A DNA stretch of 64,000 nucleotides from Drosophila miranda (GCF_003369915.1 NC_046673.1:3952001-4016000); one strand, 5' to 3'. Positions 37,160 to 49,968 are shown, counted from the stretch's first letter. The notes: generated by a model from the sequence alone, not told the origin. Numbers and translations are program-made.

Positions 37160-40100
37160 AAGCAAGGTAGCGTCGGCGGAGCTCCTCATCGCCATGGAGC
37201 AAGGGCTCGCCGACATAGCTCTAGTCCAGGAGCCCTGGATTGCGACAGGCAATTCAGTGGCCGGACTAAAGTCCTCAAATCACAACCTGTTCTACGCAAC
37301 ATCGGTAAGCAGGAACAGAACCGTCGTACTCGTACGAAAGGGAATCCATGCTTACCTTATGTCTCATTACAGCACGGATGACCTGACGGTTGTGATGCTG
37401 GAAAGCGAGGAAAAGCGCCTTCTGGTGGCTTCCTGCTACATGGCTCGCGACAGACCCGCACCACCCGACGAACTCAGGAGCCTGGTGACAGAAGCCGGCA
37501 CCAAAAACTATCAACTCGTCATCGGGACGGATGCCAATGCCCACCACAATGTGTGGGGAAGCACCGACATCAATGATAGAGGTGAGTCACTCTTAGACTT
37601 TATACTTTATACTAATCTATATATAGCAAACGTCGGGGAGGAGCACACCTTCGTGGGTCCGACTTCATCCAACGTGCTAGACCTAACACTAGCAACGGGA
37701 AACAGTACTACGGTATCTAGCTGGAGGGTCCTTGAAAGACCCTCCTTCTCAGATCACAAGTACATTCAGTTTAAGTGCGACTTCAAACATTCTTCGAAAC
37801 ATTCTTCGAAGGTAATAGTCTATAGAAACCCCCGGAATACAAACTGGGAAAAGTTTAAAAAGACAGTTACTTCGAAGCTCGCGAGTCCGGGCACAGTGAA
37901 ATCCGCGGAGGACATAGAGAAGTCTCTAGAGACCCTATCCAACGCGTTGCTGGACGCCTACCACACATCGTGCAAACCCTCGAGGACGAAGAAGAGGTCC
38001 AAGCCACTCTGGTGGAGCCGGGATCTCTCTCTTCAAAGGGACAACCTCAAGGAATTCTTTAAGATCGCCAAACAAGCGAACGAAGGGATCGTCTATGAGG
38101 AATACAGACTCCTACTCAGGAGCTACAAGAAGGAAATACGTAAAGCACAACGGAACTCGTGGAGGACCTTCTGCTCCAACATCGAGAAAGTACCAGAAAC
38201 CGCACGGCTACGGAAGCTGCTCTCTAAGCAGCCTACCATACAAAGCCAATTAAAGCTAGATGACGGACAGTGGACAGAGGGCAGTGACGAAGCCCTAACA
38301 GCACTAATGGAGGAACATTTCCCTGGTTGCACCGAGGTCGCTGATGCCAAAGAGCACCAGGACCTAGCAACCGAGGAACAACACCCCCCAACAGATTTGT
38401 TAACCACCAAGCGAATCCACTGGGCAATAGACTCCTTTGCGGGCACAAAAGCACCAGGACTTGACGGGATATTCCCAGCCATGATGCAGGTGACCAAAGA
38501 GGCGATTACCCCATGGCTCTCCGCAATATTCACAGCTTGTATAAGTACTGGCTATATCCCTATCCAATGGAGAACCTCGAGAGTTGTCTTCCTCCCAAAG
38601 GCAGGAAAGTGCAGCCATGCGAGTCCCAAGGACTATAGACCGATAAGCCTTACCTCCTTTATATTAAAAACGCTAGAAAAGCTGCTGGACTTACACATCA
38701 GGAATGAGGTAGGGGGACTGATGTCAACCAACCAGCATGCCTATACTAAAGGGAAATCGGTGGAGACCGCACTACATTCGGTAGTAGCTACCATTGAGAA
38801 AGCCCTTCACAATAAAAAGTATGCACTGGGAGTATTCGTGGACATCTCCGGAGCATTCAACAACGTGGCTACGGAAGCAATAACAAATTGCCTGGTAGCA
38901 ACTAATACACACCCAGCAATCAACCTGTGGATAAGGAACCTCCTAGGTTGCAGACGGGTGCAATCAGAGTGGGGCACCGCTTCCATGGTGAAAGAGGCAC
39001 ACAGAGGCACACCCCAGGGTGGAGTCCTGTCGCCCCTCCTGTGGAATCTGGTGGTCGACGACCTCATCAAGAGATACGAAAGGAAGGCCCCAATAATAAC
39101 AGCTTATGCGTACGACATAAGCATACTTATTACGGGTGTTTGCCCATCGACCCTCAGCTCACTAATGCAACGAACACTCAGGCAGATACGCGAGTGGGCG
39201 GAAGAAGTAGGACTCAGTATCAACGCGGACAAGACGGACCTCATCCTCTTTACCAAGAGGTACAAGGTACCGATATGGACCCCCCGAAGATCAATCAAAC
39301 TATGCTAACCCCAAAAACACAAGTCAAATACCTGGGCACAGTACTGGATAGTAAACTGGCATGGAAACCCAATGTATTGGAAAGGGTGAAGAAGGCCACC
39401 ATTGCGCTTTATGCATCCAAGAAGATGCTCAGCAGCACATGGGGCCTATCTCCGGCTCTGATGCATTGGATTTACATCTCGGTGGTGCGACCAACTCTGC
39501 TGTATGGAGTCTTAGTGTGGTGGCAAGCTACTGGAAAGAAAACGTATCATAAGCTTATGGAAAGGACTCAGCGACAGGCTTTGCTCTGTATTACAGGGGC
39601 GCTGAGGTCAACCCCAACAAAAGCACTCGAAACCCTACTTGGAATCGAACCCCTAGACATCCACGCCCGTCTGACTGCAGGAAAGGCAGCACAACGCCTC
39701 ATCGCTTCAGGAAATATGTCGCCACAAGAATACGGGCATAGTTCAATTGGAAGGGAAATGAACAGATCAACTGATTACATGACCCCCCAAACATGCCTCG
39801 ACGTAAAAACAACTGCATCCTTGGGACCTGAAGACTGGAAAATCGGAAGAGACCAAACGGAGCACCTCAATATATATACGGACGGCTCCAAGATGGACGG
39901 AGGAGTAGGAGCGGGCCTATACTGTACAGACCCTGAGATAAGGCTGTCATATAAGCTACCGGACCATTGTAGCATATTCCAGGCAGAGGTTTTTGCCATC
40001 AGGAAAGCAGCAGAAGTCGCTCTTCTCACTGAAAGAGCACACGATGCGGTCAACCTATTCGTCGACAGCCAAGCGGCGATAAGATCCATGCAGTCGTCCG

Positions 40101-40720
40101 CAGTCAGTTCCAGAAATGTCTTGGCGAGCAGGGAGGCACTAGATACCCTAAGCACGACAAAGTCAGTGCGGATCTACTGAATTCCCAGCCACCAGGGCAT
40201 CGAAGGGAACGAGACGGCGGACGTACTAGCTAAGGAAGGCGTCGGGCTGGCGAATACGAGAACCGAGAACGTGCCTGTCTCCCTCAGAACGCTGCAAAGC
40301 GATCTAGAAAAGCAGGCCGGATCACAAACCGAATGTAGGTGGAGGAGTACCACCGCCTGCAGAACCTCGAAAATCATGTGCAAGGAACGCAATGACAAAC
40401 TCAGCCACTACCTGCTGCACCTACCACGGAAGGACTGCAGATTATTAGTGGGAATATTAACGGGCCATTGCCTGGCTGCGGCGCATGCAACAAAGCTAGG
40501 AATCACAAACAGAGACAGTTGTAGGAAATGTGACGAACCTGGGGCAACCGAAACCCTGGAACATCTCATCTGCAACTGTCCTGCTCTCTTAAGGGCAAGG
40601 AGGAAGTACCTGGGCGCCCCAGTGCTGGCATCACTGGAAGATGCCTCCAAGAGGACGCCACAGCAACTACTGGCCTATGTGAAAAATACCTCGATCCTCG
40701 AGGACTTCAAAACCCACTAA
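37107..40720 (+). pseudogene. retrotransposon ORF2 (endonuclease, reverse transcriptase, RNase H), broken
   Basis: Domains in order: apurinic-like endonuclease (about 37128-37790; LNLHKSK, VQEPW, GTDANAHH, SFSDHKYI); reverse transcriptase (about 38400-39290; APGLDG, DYRPISLTSFILKTLEKLL, FVDISGAFNNV, GTPQGGVLSPLLWN); RNase H (about 39865-40240; IYTDGSKMDGGVGAG, FQAEVFAI, LFVDSQAAI, SHQGIEGNETAD); and a C-terminal zinc knuckle CRKC-x8-H-x4-C near 40530. Three defects are visible. The catalytic motif reads YAYD instead of YADD (codon 39111-39113). One base is lost in a C run at 39280-39285, shifting the frame. A TGA at 40178-40180 replaces the Trp normally before IPSHQG. Confidence 0.93.
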
Positions 40721-40741
40721 ACACTGCCGCGACGGTTCATA

Positions 40742-40768
40742 CCCCCCCCCCCCCCCCCCCCCCCCCCC
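40742..40768. repeat. 27-base poly-C run at the element/arm junction
   Basis: An uninterrupted C run sits exactly between the retrotransposon 3' end (CGGTTCATA) and the resumption of the right arm (CAGCTTTACAATA). A LINE would normally end in poly-A or a short A-rich repeat. A pure C tract of this length is unusual in fly DNA and may be an assembly or base-calling artefact. Confidence 0.95.
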
Positions 40769-41337
40769 AGCTTTACAATATACTCGCATATTTATATGAT
40801 TTTATGATATATGTATGTAGCTGCCTTCGGAACTATGGATCTGAGGATTATCAGGAGCCTTGGACACGAAACGAGTTAACCCCTACTACTATCATTCCGC
40901 TACCTCTTTTTCTGCGTGCCCGGTGTCTGTTGGCCGAGATTCACAAAAGCATTTGCGACTTCCAACAAGAGTCTCTTGACTGTCATTCGTATCTCAGTCT
41001 CCACAAACACTGCAGCTTGGTGTTTAAATTCTTCTTAAATTATTTCCGTTACAAGGCCTTGCTGCACTGCGACCACATACTCGTATTGATGCTTTGTGTC
41101 GGTCAGTAGGATAATGTGGCTCTATGTTTAGGCTTTGGTGGGACTTGTTGCACACATCCTGAAAGGGAACACTGTTGCGCCCCACAAATGTGGAGATCTC
41201 CTTCACGCTCCGATGTTTCCTGCTCTATTACGCGGAACATAGGGGAGTTTATCTCTACTAGTTTCCATTTCTTCAAATGATATCTGAGGTGACAGTGCCC
41301 TGTACGATTTTTCCTCCCATTTCCCGATAATTTGCAA

Positions 41338-41385
41338 TCAATTCGCATCTTTCTTGGCGATGGCGAGAGCGACGGCAAATGCCAT
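41338..41385 (-). pseudogene. divergent partner remnant, right arm (truncated)
   Basis: Counterpart of the frame at 30619 in the left arm. Two extra bases (GATGCGAATTG against GATGAATTG) shift the frame so that it stops after 15 residues. Gene-like text continues in another frame to about 41103. Confidence 0.35.
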
Positions 41386-41442
41386 TTCGTTTCCCTTCTA
41401 CATCACTAGGTATTTACAAAATAATTGTGCAGTTTCGCGCGG

Positions 41443-41467
41443 CGATATTATCGATACAGCTATCGAT
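41443..41467 (+). promoter_or_regulatory. DRE-like promoter element upstream of the right ZAD gene
   Basis: Mirror copy of the left-arm element, with TATCGATA at 41449-41456, 107 bases before the ATG, and a second CGATA motif at its side. It is unchanged between the arms. Confidence 0.5.
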
Positions 41468-41562
41468 GTTTTTCTCAATCAACCCTGAAGTTAGGCAGAC
41501 GTGTGTTCGTATAAGCAAATTAGTATTAAACTTTGAATAGTGCACGTTCACCAAATATAAGG

Positions 41563-42845
41563 ATGAATAATCAATGCCGAGCTTGTGGGTCTGCCGTGTA
41601 TAACACCAAAGGCAGGAACCTGTTCCAGAAGCAGAACGCCAAACTGTTGTTGATTATCAATTTGGTGACTAACAACTCGGTAAGTTGCATCTAATGAGTA
41701 ACAAAATATGATTTCACTGATTTCCATATGAAACGCAGCTGAAAAAAGATCCGCGCCTACCCAGCTGCATATGTGCTTCTTGTGCAGAATATTTGAATCG
41801 CGCAGACATATTCCGAGTACGCTTACTCGAGACTCAGGAGAACTTGCTGCAACAACGCGCGGGACTGCCAGAAAACGATCTGCCAACAGACGACAAAAAT
41901 CCTGGCGAAACATCCAATTCAGAGGTGAAAGCGCAGGATGCCGACTCCCTGATTAGTAGTCTGGCAAATGAGCTAGGGGGGGAAACTGGTTTCGACGGAA
42001 CTGACGCCTATGAGACGGCGCAGGTTGCTGATTTGCTGATTACGAGTCTGCAAAAGGACTCGGGACACGAAAAGAAGAAGAGCAGTCTTACCGAAAATAT
42101 CATCAAGGCTCCAAAACAATTGGCCGAGAACTCCACCTTCAGATCCACTCGATCCACTAGTCCAACCTCCAGATCTACTCGATCCACTCGTCTAACCTCC
42201 AGATCCACTCGATCCACTCGTCCAACCTCCAGATCCACTCGATCTACTAGTCCAACCTCCAGATCTACTCGATCCACTCGTCTAACCTCCAGATCCACTC
42301 GATCCACTCGTCTAACCTCCAGATCCACTCGATCCACTAGTCCAACCTACAGATCTACTAGATCCACTCGTCTAACCTCGAAAAATGCCGCTCAACTTGA
42401 CAAACGCCATCCTTTGCCCAAGAAAATACTCGAGCGACGAAGCTGCACAATGAATAAGCTCAAATGCAAGTACGTATGAACTTAAATTCGAATGCTGTTT
42501 ATTCAATTTCATTGAATAATCGATCAACGATTTCCTCTAGATTTTGCGAGCAAACCTTTGTAAGCCCCTTTGCGCTCAGTTGCCACATGCGATCGCACAC
42601 GGCGGAGACATCATGCAAGTGTTCATACTGTGACCGAGCGTTTTCAACTAAAGGAAACACCATCCGTCATGAGAGGTAAGAGTTCGAAACGATTGGAGGC
42701 TAATACTGAGTTTGTTGTATCTTGCAGAACCCATACAAGGCAAGCGGCGTTTCCCTGCCCAACTTGTGACATGTCCTTCGGCCTTGCTTCTGTGATGAAG
42801 AGACATATTAATCTTTACCACACTCAAATTAGCATGTCATTTTAA
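41563..42845 (+). CDS. ZAD-type C2H2 zinc-finger protein, right copy
   Basis: Exons 41563-41679, 41739-42469, 42541-42675 and 42728-42845 encode 366 residues with the same architecture as the left copy: ZAD Cys pairs at 5/8 and 51/54, an eight-unit RSTRST repeat block at residues 174-253, and three C2H2 fingers from residue 282 to 359. Introns are 59, 71 and 52 bases, all GT/AG. The frame is intact, so both copies could be expressed. The promoter side is 4.3 kb closer to a transposon than in the left copy, because the LOA element lies about 800 bases upstream of the ATG. Differences from the left copy are a Pro for Leu in the third repeat unit and Arg for Ser in the linker before finger 3. 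Confidence 0.88.
42141..42380 (+). repeat. 30-base coding minisatellite in the right ZAD gene
   Basis: Eight in-frame units with the same order of variants as the left copy, except that the third unit reads RPTS instead of RLTS because of one T-to-C change. Repeat number is identical in both arms, which is notable for a minisatellite. Confidence 0.95.
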
Positions 42846-42902
42846 CTCCAAAGAATCGATTGATCCATTCGCGAAGTAAGCTTCTGATACCATTACTTAT
42901 AA

Positions 42903-45900
42903 CATTGATGAAGCATTTCTTAGTTCAGTATAAAATGGAATTGATTTATTTAAAAAATTCGTACTTTTCAAACCCTGAATAATTTTAATGATCTTTTGTT
43001 CAGTATTAAAGTCACTGAAGAACTAAAGTCTATAAATATCACCATACAATACAACGAAATATATGTCAAAACTGAAGAACCAATAAATACCTTACTTCTT
43101 ATATGATTTCCATAGCATCAATGCAAGCCTATGATTCGCGCTTCGTACATGCCTCTTGCATAAAACGCTGCATGTCTCTTAATAAAACGGTTTTATTGTT
43201 CGATTCGACTTAAACTTTTTACAGACCTCTATTTTTACTGTCGGAGCGACCCACGTATACGGAATGCCTGCTGCCGGTGTCCAAGCCAGCACTGAGGTGC
43301 TGCTCTTCTTACTCAACTGCTGGTATTGTCTATGAAATGGCCCATCAGCTCCCTCAAACAGGGTCGCTGGAATCATGTGCTTCTTCTCCAATCTGTCGCT
43401 TTTCATCCTTCTGACATTCGTCACGGGATTCGTGAGACTCTTATAGTATTCATGCTGATGGCTGTCATCATTCTTTTACTAACTAGAAGGCTATTCTCAG
43501 TACAGTGTTTGGTATTGAAGTCAGGGCCCTCGCGTCGTTCATTAATTTTTGTGTCTCATTTCGAGGCGTAATTCTAATTCTGATGTGTACTCCCCATGGA
43601 TTTGTGCCTCTGTTTGGTGTCGTCAACCAGGTGCTGTTTCAGCCAATGCTACAACGGGATGAAGGAGCGGAGTTTCGCACCTTCTACGGGAGTGTTCACC
43701 AATGGCCATCTGCCAGAGCTGATGCTCAATGGCAATAGTCAATAGTCTAGTATTTGGAACGACTACAGCGCGGTGTCCGGCCAACAAGTTTTCGACCACC
43801 GCCCCAGTTAGTGGAGACGTTTCGATTTAGATGTAAGACTTAATTGCTATCCGCTCGTTTAAGTATAACTTTAATTACGACTGCTTTTCGTTTAAGAGTT
43901 TTAGAGTATGTTCCGTAAGAGTCCCATCAACCTGAGGCGTATTCCCTTCCTCGCGTTGACCCCTTAGATACTTGTCTTCTAGCAACATCTTCTAGCAGCC
44001 ACTGAAAATATAAAACAATGCCAGACTGTAGTATTTTGTGTAATTTTTCAACCTCCCATTACCATTCAAGATTACCATGTAAATTTATTATTTTTTCCTG
44101 CATAGTAATTTTACAAATGCAAGAGGGGCTTGCATTAACACAGAAACAGACATGGCCTTGATGGATAACTTACTTTTTGGCATGATTCACAACATAGTGA
44201 CAGGCCAAAGTGCGAACTGGCCCTGGTGACACGGCACTCCTTTTCCCGCACTTGTTGAAATGAAAGTGAGACAATCAATCCAGGACACTAACAAATTAGC
44301 GGACCAATGTCCATCCTCACCAGCACCAGCATGGATAATTAATCATTCTCAATTGTGGAATGGCAGTAGCTGCTCAAATTAATTGAGGAGCGAACGAGCG
44401 GTAGAGCAAATTGGTCTCCGGAAGAGCTTGGCGACAGGGAAGCGAACCCTCCTATTCCGACTGGACAAAGTCCACTTCGGAAGGACTCCAACTAGAATTT
44501 GCAGCCAGGAGTGCATGCTGTGCGCGTATATTCTTAATTCGCTTCAAAGTTCAACGAAGTTCGTGTCATAAGTTCACAGCACCAGCATGAACTTTCTCCT
44601 TGCTCTTGCTCCCAGCCGCGCTTATGGACACGGGTTCATGAATTAATTGAGATTGATACCGTGTTGATGGTGGACCGCATCACATCATGCAGCATGCGCT
44701 TGGCATAGTTTCAACAGCCACAGCACGCTCCACGGCTGTCGCCTGGCAGGATACAGGACAGGACAGGCCTGACATTCCATTCCCTTTCCCATTCCCATTA
44801 CCAATGAACTGCCATTCCTTCGATACATCCGGATGTGTGTGTGTCTGCAATTGCACTTAAGTCCTCACTATGCAACAAATGACAATGTTCCATTTGGCGT
44901 CATTTATACCCTGTTCCAGTCCCTTCCAAGCCACAACATCGGAAGGAAAACATCTACGAGAGTGATTTCGATCTTCTTTTAAGAGTGTTCCCTCGAATTC
45001 CAGGTCCGTCTGCACAGGATGATCAGTATTCAGTGGAGCTGAAAAAAAAAATATTATTATTGGGGCTTTTTATACCATATTCATGTACTAAGAAACACAC
45101 GCTGTAAGGCTTTTCCGGCAGAAAAAAATAAATTTTAAATAGAAAATCGACTCCTTACAACCACATATAAATGATTCCTTATAAGCTAACTTGTTTCCAA
45201 TATAATTCAGAATTTATTTTAAATTAGTAATTAATTATTATTTTGTGGTACCAATCTTGGCAATGGGGTAATAAAACGACTCCCAGGATCGGCCTAAAAA
45301 TCATGTTGAGAAGCACCTGAGGTGCAGCAACGTATTCCGCTCGAACTATTCAACGTCTGAAACCTGAAAAGAAGCGACTTCTAAATTTTCAAATGAAAAA
45401 AGATGGCTTCAATTATTATGATCATTTCTAGATGAGAAAGGTATACCCAGAGGAAAAAGGCCAGAGCCCCGAATAGTTCCACTAAGGTTTTACATTTAGA
45501 TTAAACATGGGCCATATCAAAAACTTTTTAATAGTTTTATATTCGAATCAAAGTGAAGCCCGAATATTTAACTTAAATCTGATAGTGTTTCTTTTTACTA
45601 TGCCATTTTCCTTTTAGTGCACAATACTTTGTAGTGGTATAATTTGTTTAACTTAGGTGACTGCTGGAGACGTCAGAGAATGCCCAGTGGGACCGTTTAA
45701 TGTCGAAAATTCAACGAAAATTACTTCATTGTCAAGTCTTTGTGATGAAGGGGTAGCTTGCAAGCAATACTCAGCGTACTCTGCAGGGTCTTTAGAGTAC
45801 CCTGAGACTTTTTTACATTTCGGAGGTGAAACAATTCATGAAGTATAAAAGCCATTGCACCAGACCAGAAAAAAAACCCTGTTGCATAGTGTATTCCGCA

Positions 45901-48900
45901 TGGCTGGCAGAACTTTTGGGTTCAGTGACAATGGACGCCCCTCCACTACCAACTCCATGCATCCACCTGTCCTTCAGCCTCGGGGAACATGTCTCGCATT
46001 TCACTTTCATAGCTTGCCAGCTGGAAAAGCACGAAGAAGGAGATAAAGAATTCATGAATTCCAAAGAAAATCCTGCAATCGTCGGAGAGAGGGCGTACAA
46101 TTTGTATTCAAATGATTTGAGAGCTCTCCGGGAAGTAACATCATTAAAAAATCCTTCGTCTTGAGTATCATTTGCGACAGTAAAAATAGCACTCCAGAGG
46201 CCAGCCGTCCGTTCGGTTGAAATGACAGCTCCTGGGGGACCCATTGGGTGCTTCATTCCAATGCAATATTTTGAGAGCGGGAAAAAATATTGTACGTATA
46301 CATGGAAACTGTGCGACACAACAGCCACCATCCCATCCTGTCACATCCCATGCCATTCGTATTCGTGTTCGTATTCCCATTCCCTCTACTCCGCCTGCCG
46401 TAGGCTGTCAATTGAAGTTTTCACGGGATATCGATGCCTGGCTCCTCCGCCAGCTCTGCAATCAAATGCATGGGGAGTCGGGAGTCCGGAGTCAGGAGTC
46501 AGCCCCGCCGAATGGAGTGAGTCGTGGCATCAAAAGTTTTGATGGCACCACAGCCGCTGCATGCCATTGAATGGCAGCTCGGTCAGATTGGTTGAGCTGC
46601 TGGGATCTGGTCGGGTTCGGAAAACATTTGCCTGCACTGCTGCTGCTGCTAGGCAAAACAGCTAAAACATTTTTGCAAGGTATGTTTTTAATTAAAGCTG
46701 GCAACGCTTCATCTTGCTCTTCTGTCTCGTCATCCTGCAGCTAACTGTTAACGGACAGAGTGGAAGAGGGCGAGGGCGAGAGCGAGGGCGTTGGTGGGAG
46801 CAAGCAACTGCTTCTTCCATGACCACAATAAAATGCTTGTGCAGCAGAAATGACTACAACAGCGGCAGTACCTCCTCCTCGTCCTTTCCCTCTTTGACGT
46901 TGGTCTGCGGTTTTTGTCTCGATTATTATTTCATTACTCTTCCCAACTCTCTTTCTCCCTCCCTCTCTCTCGCTTTTGGTGTTATTTTATTATTGTGATT
47001 TTTGCATATTATGTACATATATAAAAGGCCAGATTCTGGCTGCATCAAAATGGATTGAATTTCGTTAAAAACAATTCCAGTTTATACAAATACAAAAATC
47101 AATTTCGTTTTATGTTTGGTTTCATCTCTTTCCATTCTCGCTACACAGATGCAGTAAGCAATTTTTAATTGATGCAGGAATGCAGCTTGAAATCGAATTT
47201 GATATATGACTATACATATAAATATACGTACGTAGTATGCGTAGTACTCATATTAAAGTGCACACGTACCAAGGAGAGATAGAAGAAGAACCTACAATCG
47301 GATCTCGCTGAGCAGAAGCAGTTCCTGGAGGCCGATGCTAGTTGCTATGTCCTCTGGGAGGAGCCGAAATCTGTTATTCGTTTAAGTGTTCGGAAATTTC
47401 GTTTAGATTGAGCAATGCAGAGATTGCAGAGATCGCCCATAGCTAGGAAAGGGACATCGATACACATGAACTGTGGTCCTGTCATAGATACGCATAGGTA
47501 GATTTAATCTATGCGAAGATTCCTGTAGCCTCACGTTTCTCTTGCTGCTGTATTTTAAAGGACACCACCCGGGCATGTGCTGCTAACCGGCATAGCGAGT
47601 CAGTAGTCTACGTAACGAGAGGATCCGAAGTCTGTTGGGTATGCCAGGCCCTTTATGGAGCGGTTACAGACTAACAGCATATATAGCTGGAAGACTAGAT
47701 GCAAGGAAAAGATATTGACGAGGTAGTACTTAAATGTTAAATATAACCTGGTAGCTGATACGTGCATTTATCCCCTCTGACTTGTTCCATCCGTTCAGCT
47801 TTAAATATGGATGGTGAAACGCTGTGTGTGTTTGGTTCCAATGTATTTGCGAGCGCAACCCTGAGAAGTCCCTTATCATATCCTACGAAGCTGAATCATG
47901 AAATCGCAATGTAAATAATATATTGTATTCATATAAAATACACAGCAGACATACCTGAACGAACTCGTAGCCGTTTCCAAGTTCATACGTAGTTCGTAGT
48001 TGTGCTCCTGCCGTTTTTTAATTGGACCGTCGAGAAGACCACCAGGTGCGTAACGCACCGACGAGAAGCGCTCAGAGCAGAAGTCGCTGAGTCGCTAGAA
48101 GTCAACAATTCTCACTAAGATCGCTGTCAAGGCAGCCCCACGGATGAGAAATCAGTCACTTCTGAATTGTTTCGTCAATATTACTCATTAATATTAATAT
48201 GCAGTGCCTAGCAGCTGATTAAACTGTGTAGGGATTTTCACATGTGAATAACCTGGAACACATGAGAGTTTTTATACAGTGTATGCAAATACAAATTGCA
48301 TAAATGACACATCAGAAACATACTGATACCTATAAAATATGTAAGTACGCCTTTCCATTAAGATACGAGTATAACATACCATATATATTGAGAGCCGTGA
48401 AAGTGCTTCCATACCGAATGGAAGCGAACGCTGAAAGTGTTCCAAGATGTAGCGTCACCGTCGGTGCTGCTTGTAGAAGCGAAGCAACGACTGGGAGCGC
48501 TCAGGTCCTGTAGCGTTGCGGCGTTTTAGCGGTGACTTCTGGAATGCAGCAATTGTTTGCCTGTAGCTTTGGAAGGCCCCTACCCAGAGCAGGTAGAGGA
48601 CAGCAGCTGAACGAGAAGGCGACTGGAAAGGTCGCAGATATGTGTGTATATGAGTTGCATCTCTCCGTAGAGCCTTCAAAAGTGTAAAGAATTCCATATA
48701 TAAGTGTGTATGTAAATATGCACATAAGATGGCTAGGCCAAATAATTTTTTCCACTATATAATCACGTTCATCAGACTTAGGCAGACGTCAGACAGATTC
48801 ACACAAAACATTCAATAATATAATGTGTGGAACTGTAAGTGATGTGATTAGCTATGCAATGCCCTGTATGCAACTCATGGTGGCTGCTGCTTGTTGCAGT

Positions 48901-49968
48901 GCGTTGAACGTTGACTGTGAATCGACAAGAAATGCTCCAGCCATTCTAGGCCAAAGTAGCGAGCGGATCCCAAGCACATAGAGTCTGTAGCGAGTCTGTA
49001 GGGTATATAGGGCCCGCAGGGCACAGGGCCGATCGGCCTTTACTTTGATTTTCATTGAGTTCTTTTTAAAACAATAACAAATCAGCTGTGGCTTCAAATC
49101 AAGAGTATACATATCTATTTACACTGCTAGTACATTAATATTCACTACTCACTACGTGTGTACAGCCCATCGAGTGATCCCCTAAACGCTGCCGAAAACT
49201 CGGTGCGTGGGCGCTCACTGCGATCTCACTTGAGCGCTCCGTTCCTCTGAATGTGTGTGCACTCCGTCTGGCCGGATTGTCAGCCCGACCGTTGAATTAT
49301 GAAGAGGCACAGGTCGCCGGCGCTCCGCCTGCCGCCCTGCCAGCAAAATAATCAAACTGCACAAACAACTCGACCTCATAAATAGTTAAGACACAAAGAG
49401 TACAACCAGAAGGAAGAATAAATGCTGTTATTCCTAGTCCAGTGTCCGGTGAGGCCTGAGGCGTGGGAGGGGGGAAGGGGCCGGCATCAGGTTGCCTGTA
49501 CATTGGCGAGTGCTTCTGTGCCGGTGTCCCGGACCGTTGCCTTCTGCCAGCGCCATGTTGTTTCTGCTGTGTGTCAATTTTTATTGCCCGGCAGCCACAT
49601 GCGAGTGGAGCTGGGTACCCGGGTAGCTGGGTAACTCGGGCTGCAGCCTCTTGTTTGCACAGTCCCAACTAATTGGATTGGCAGTTTCAATTCAGCAACG
49701 GACAGGCAATTTATTACACATGTTTGTCTCTGGCAGGGGCAGGGCTGCCAACTTTCTCGACTGCGGGCCCTTCACCACACCGCCAGTTCTACCATTCTAC
49801 CATACCGTCAACGAAACTCACCGCGACCAATCGATAACTGATCGACGAGTGGTCACTCGACGAATGGCCACTCTCTCTTTCTGGCTGTACAGCGCGTTCG
49901 CGGTTGCGCACTGCATTTTAAATTGTATTTTGTATAAAACACATTAGTGAACCAATTGGATTCATAAA
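42903..49968. other. intergenic block right of the inverted duplication
   Basis: No clear gene. At 43.2-43.74 kb short frames on the plus strand contain hydrophobic stretches (IMCFFSNLSLFILLTFVTGF; FINFCVSFRGVILILMCTP) split between frames. They might be the wreck of a multi-pass membrane protein, but I cannot identify it. At 45813-46331 both strands are open for over 300 bases without recognisable motifs. An 80-residue minus-strand frame (48458-48697, ending RFYKQHRR) begins with a good ATG but has no other support. Confidence 0.45.

Larger units (their letters stand above)
35740..40766 (+). mobile_element. LOA-clade non-LTR retrotransposon (Bilbo-like), inactive
   Basis: The insert of about 5.0 kb splits the right arm. 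Compared with the left arm, about 14 bases of target are missing and no target-site duplication is seen. It has a short 5' leader, ORF1, an overlapping ORF2 with endonuclease, reverse transcriptase and RNase H, and a very short 3' region ending in poly-C. An RNase H domain plus the endonuclease signature GSTDINDRGESLLDFI point to the LOA/I lineage rather than Jockey. It is probably close to full length but cannot be autonomous because of a frameshift, a nonsense codon and an active-site change in ORF2. Confidence 0.93.
40767..42902 (+). repeat. right arm of the inverted duplication, main part
   Basis: Reverse complement of 29103 to about 31235, with the same gene, promoter and divergent remnant. 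It resumes immediately after the poly-C run. The outer end stops after CCATTACTTATAA. The flanks beyond are unrelated to those of the left arm. Confidence 0.95.

Noticed and set aside
43224..43738. Hydrophobic fragments in alternating frames, possibly a receptor relic
   Set aside because: No signature residues of any receptor family could be tied together without assuming several frameshifts.
45813..46331. Region open on both strands for more than 300 bases
   Set aside because: Neither translation shows recognisable motifs, and the surrounding DNA lacks promoter, splice or poly(A) signals.
48458..48697. 80-codon minus-strand frame with a real ATG
   Set aside because: Only length and ATG support it. 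There is no poly(A) signal, homology or domain, so it is mentioned only within the intergenic block.
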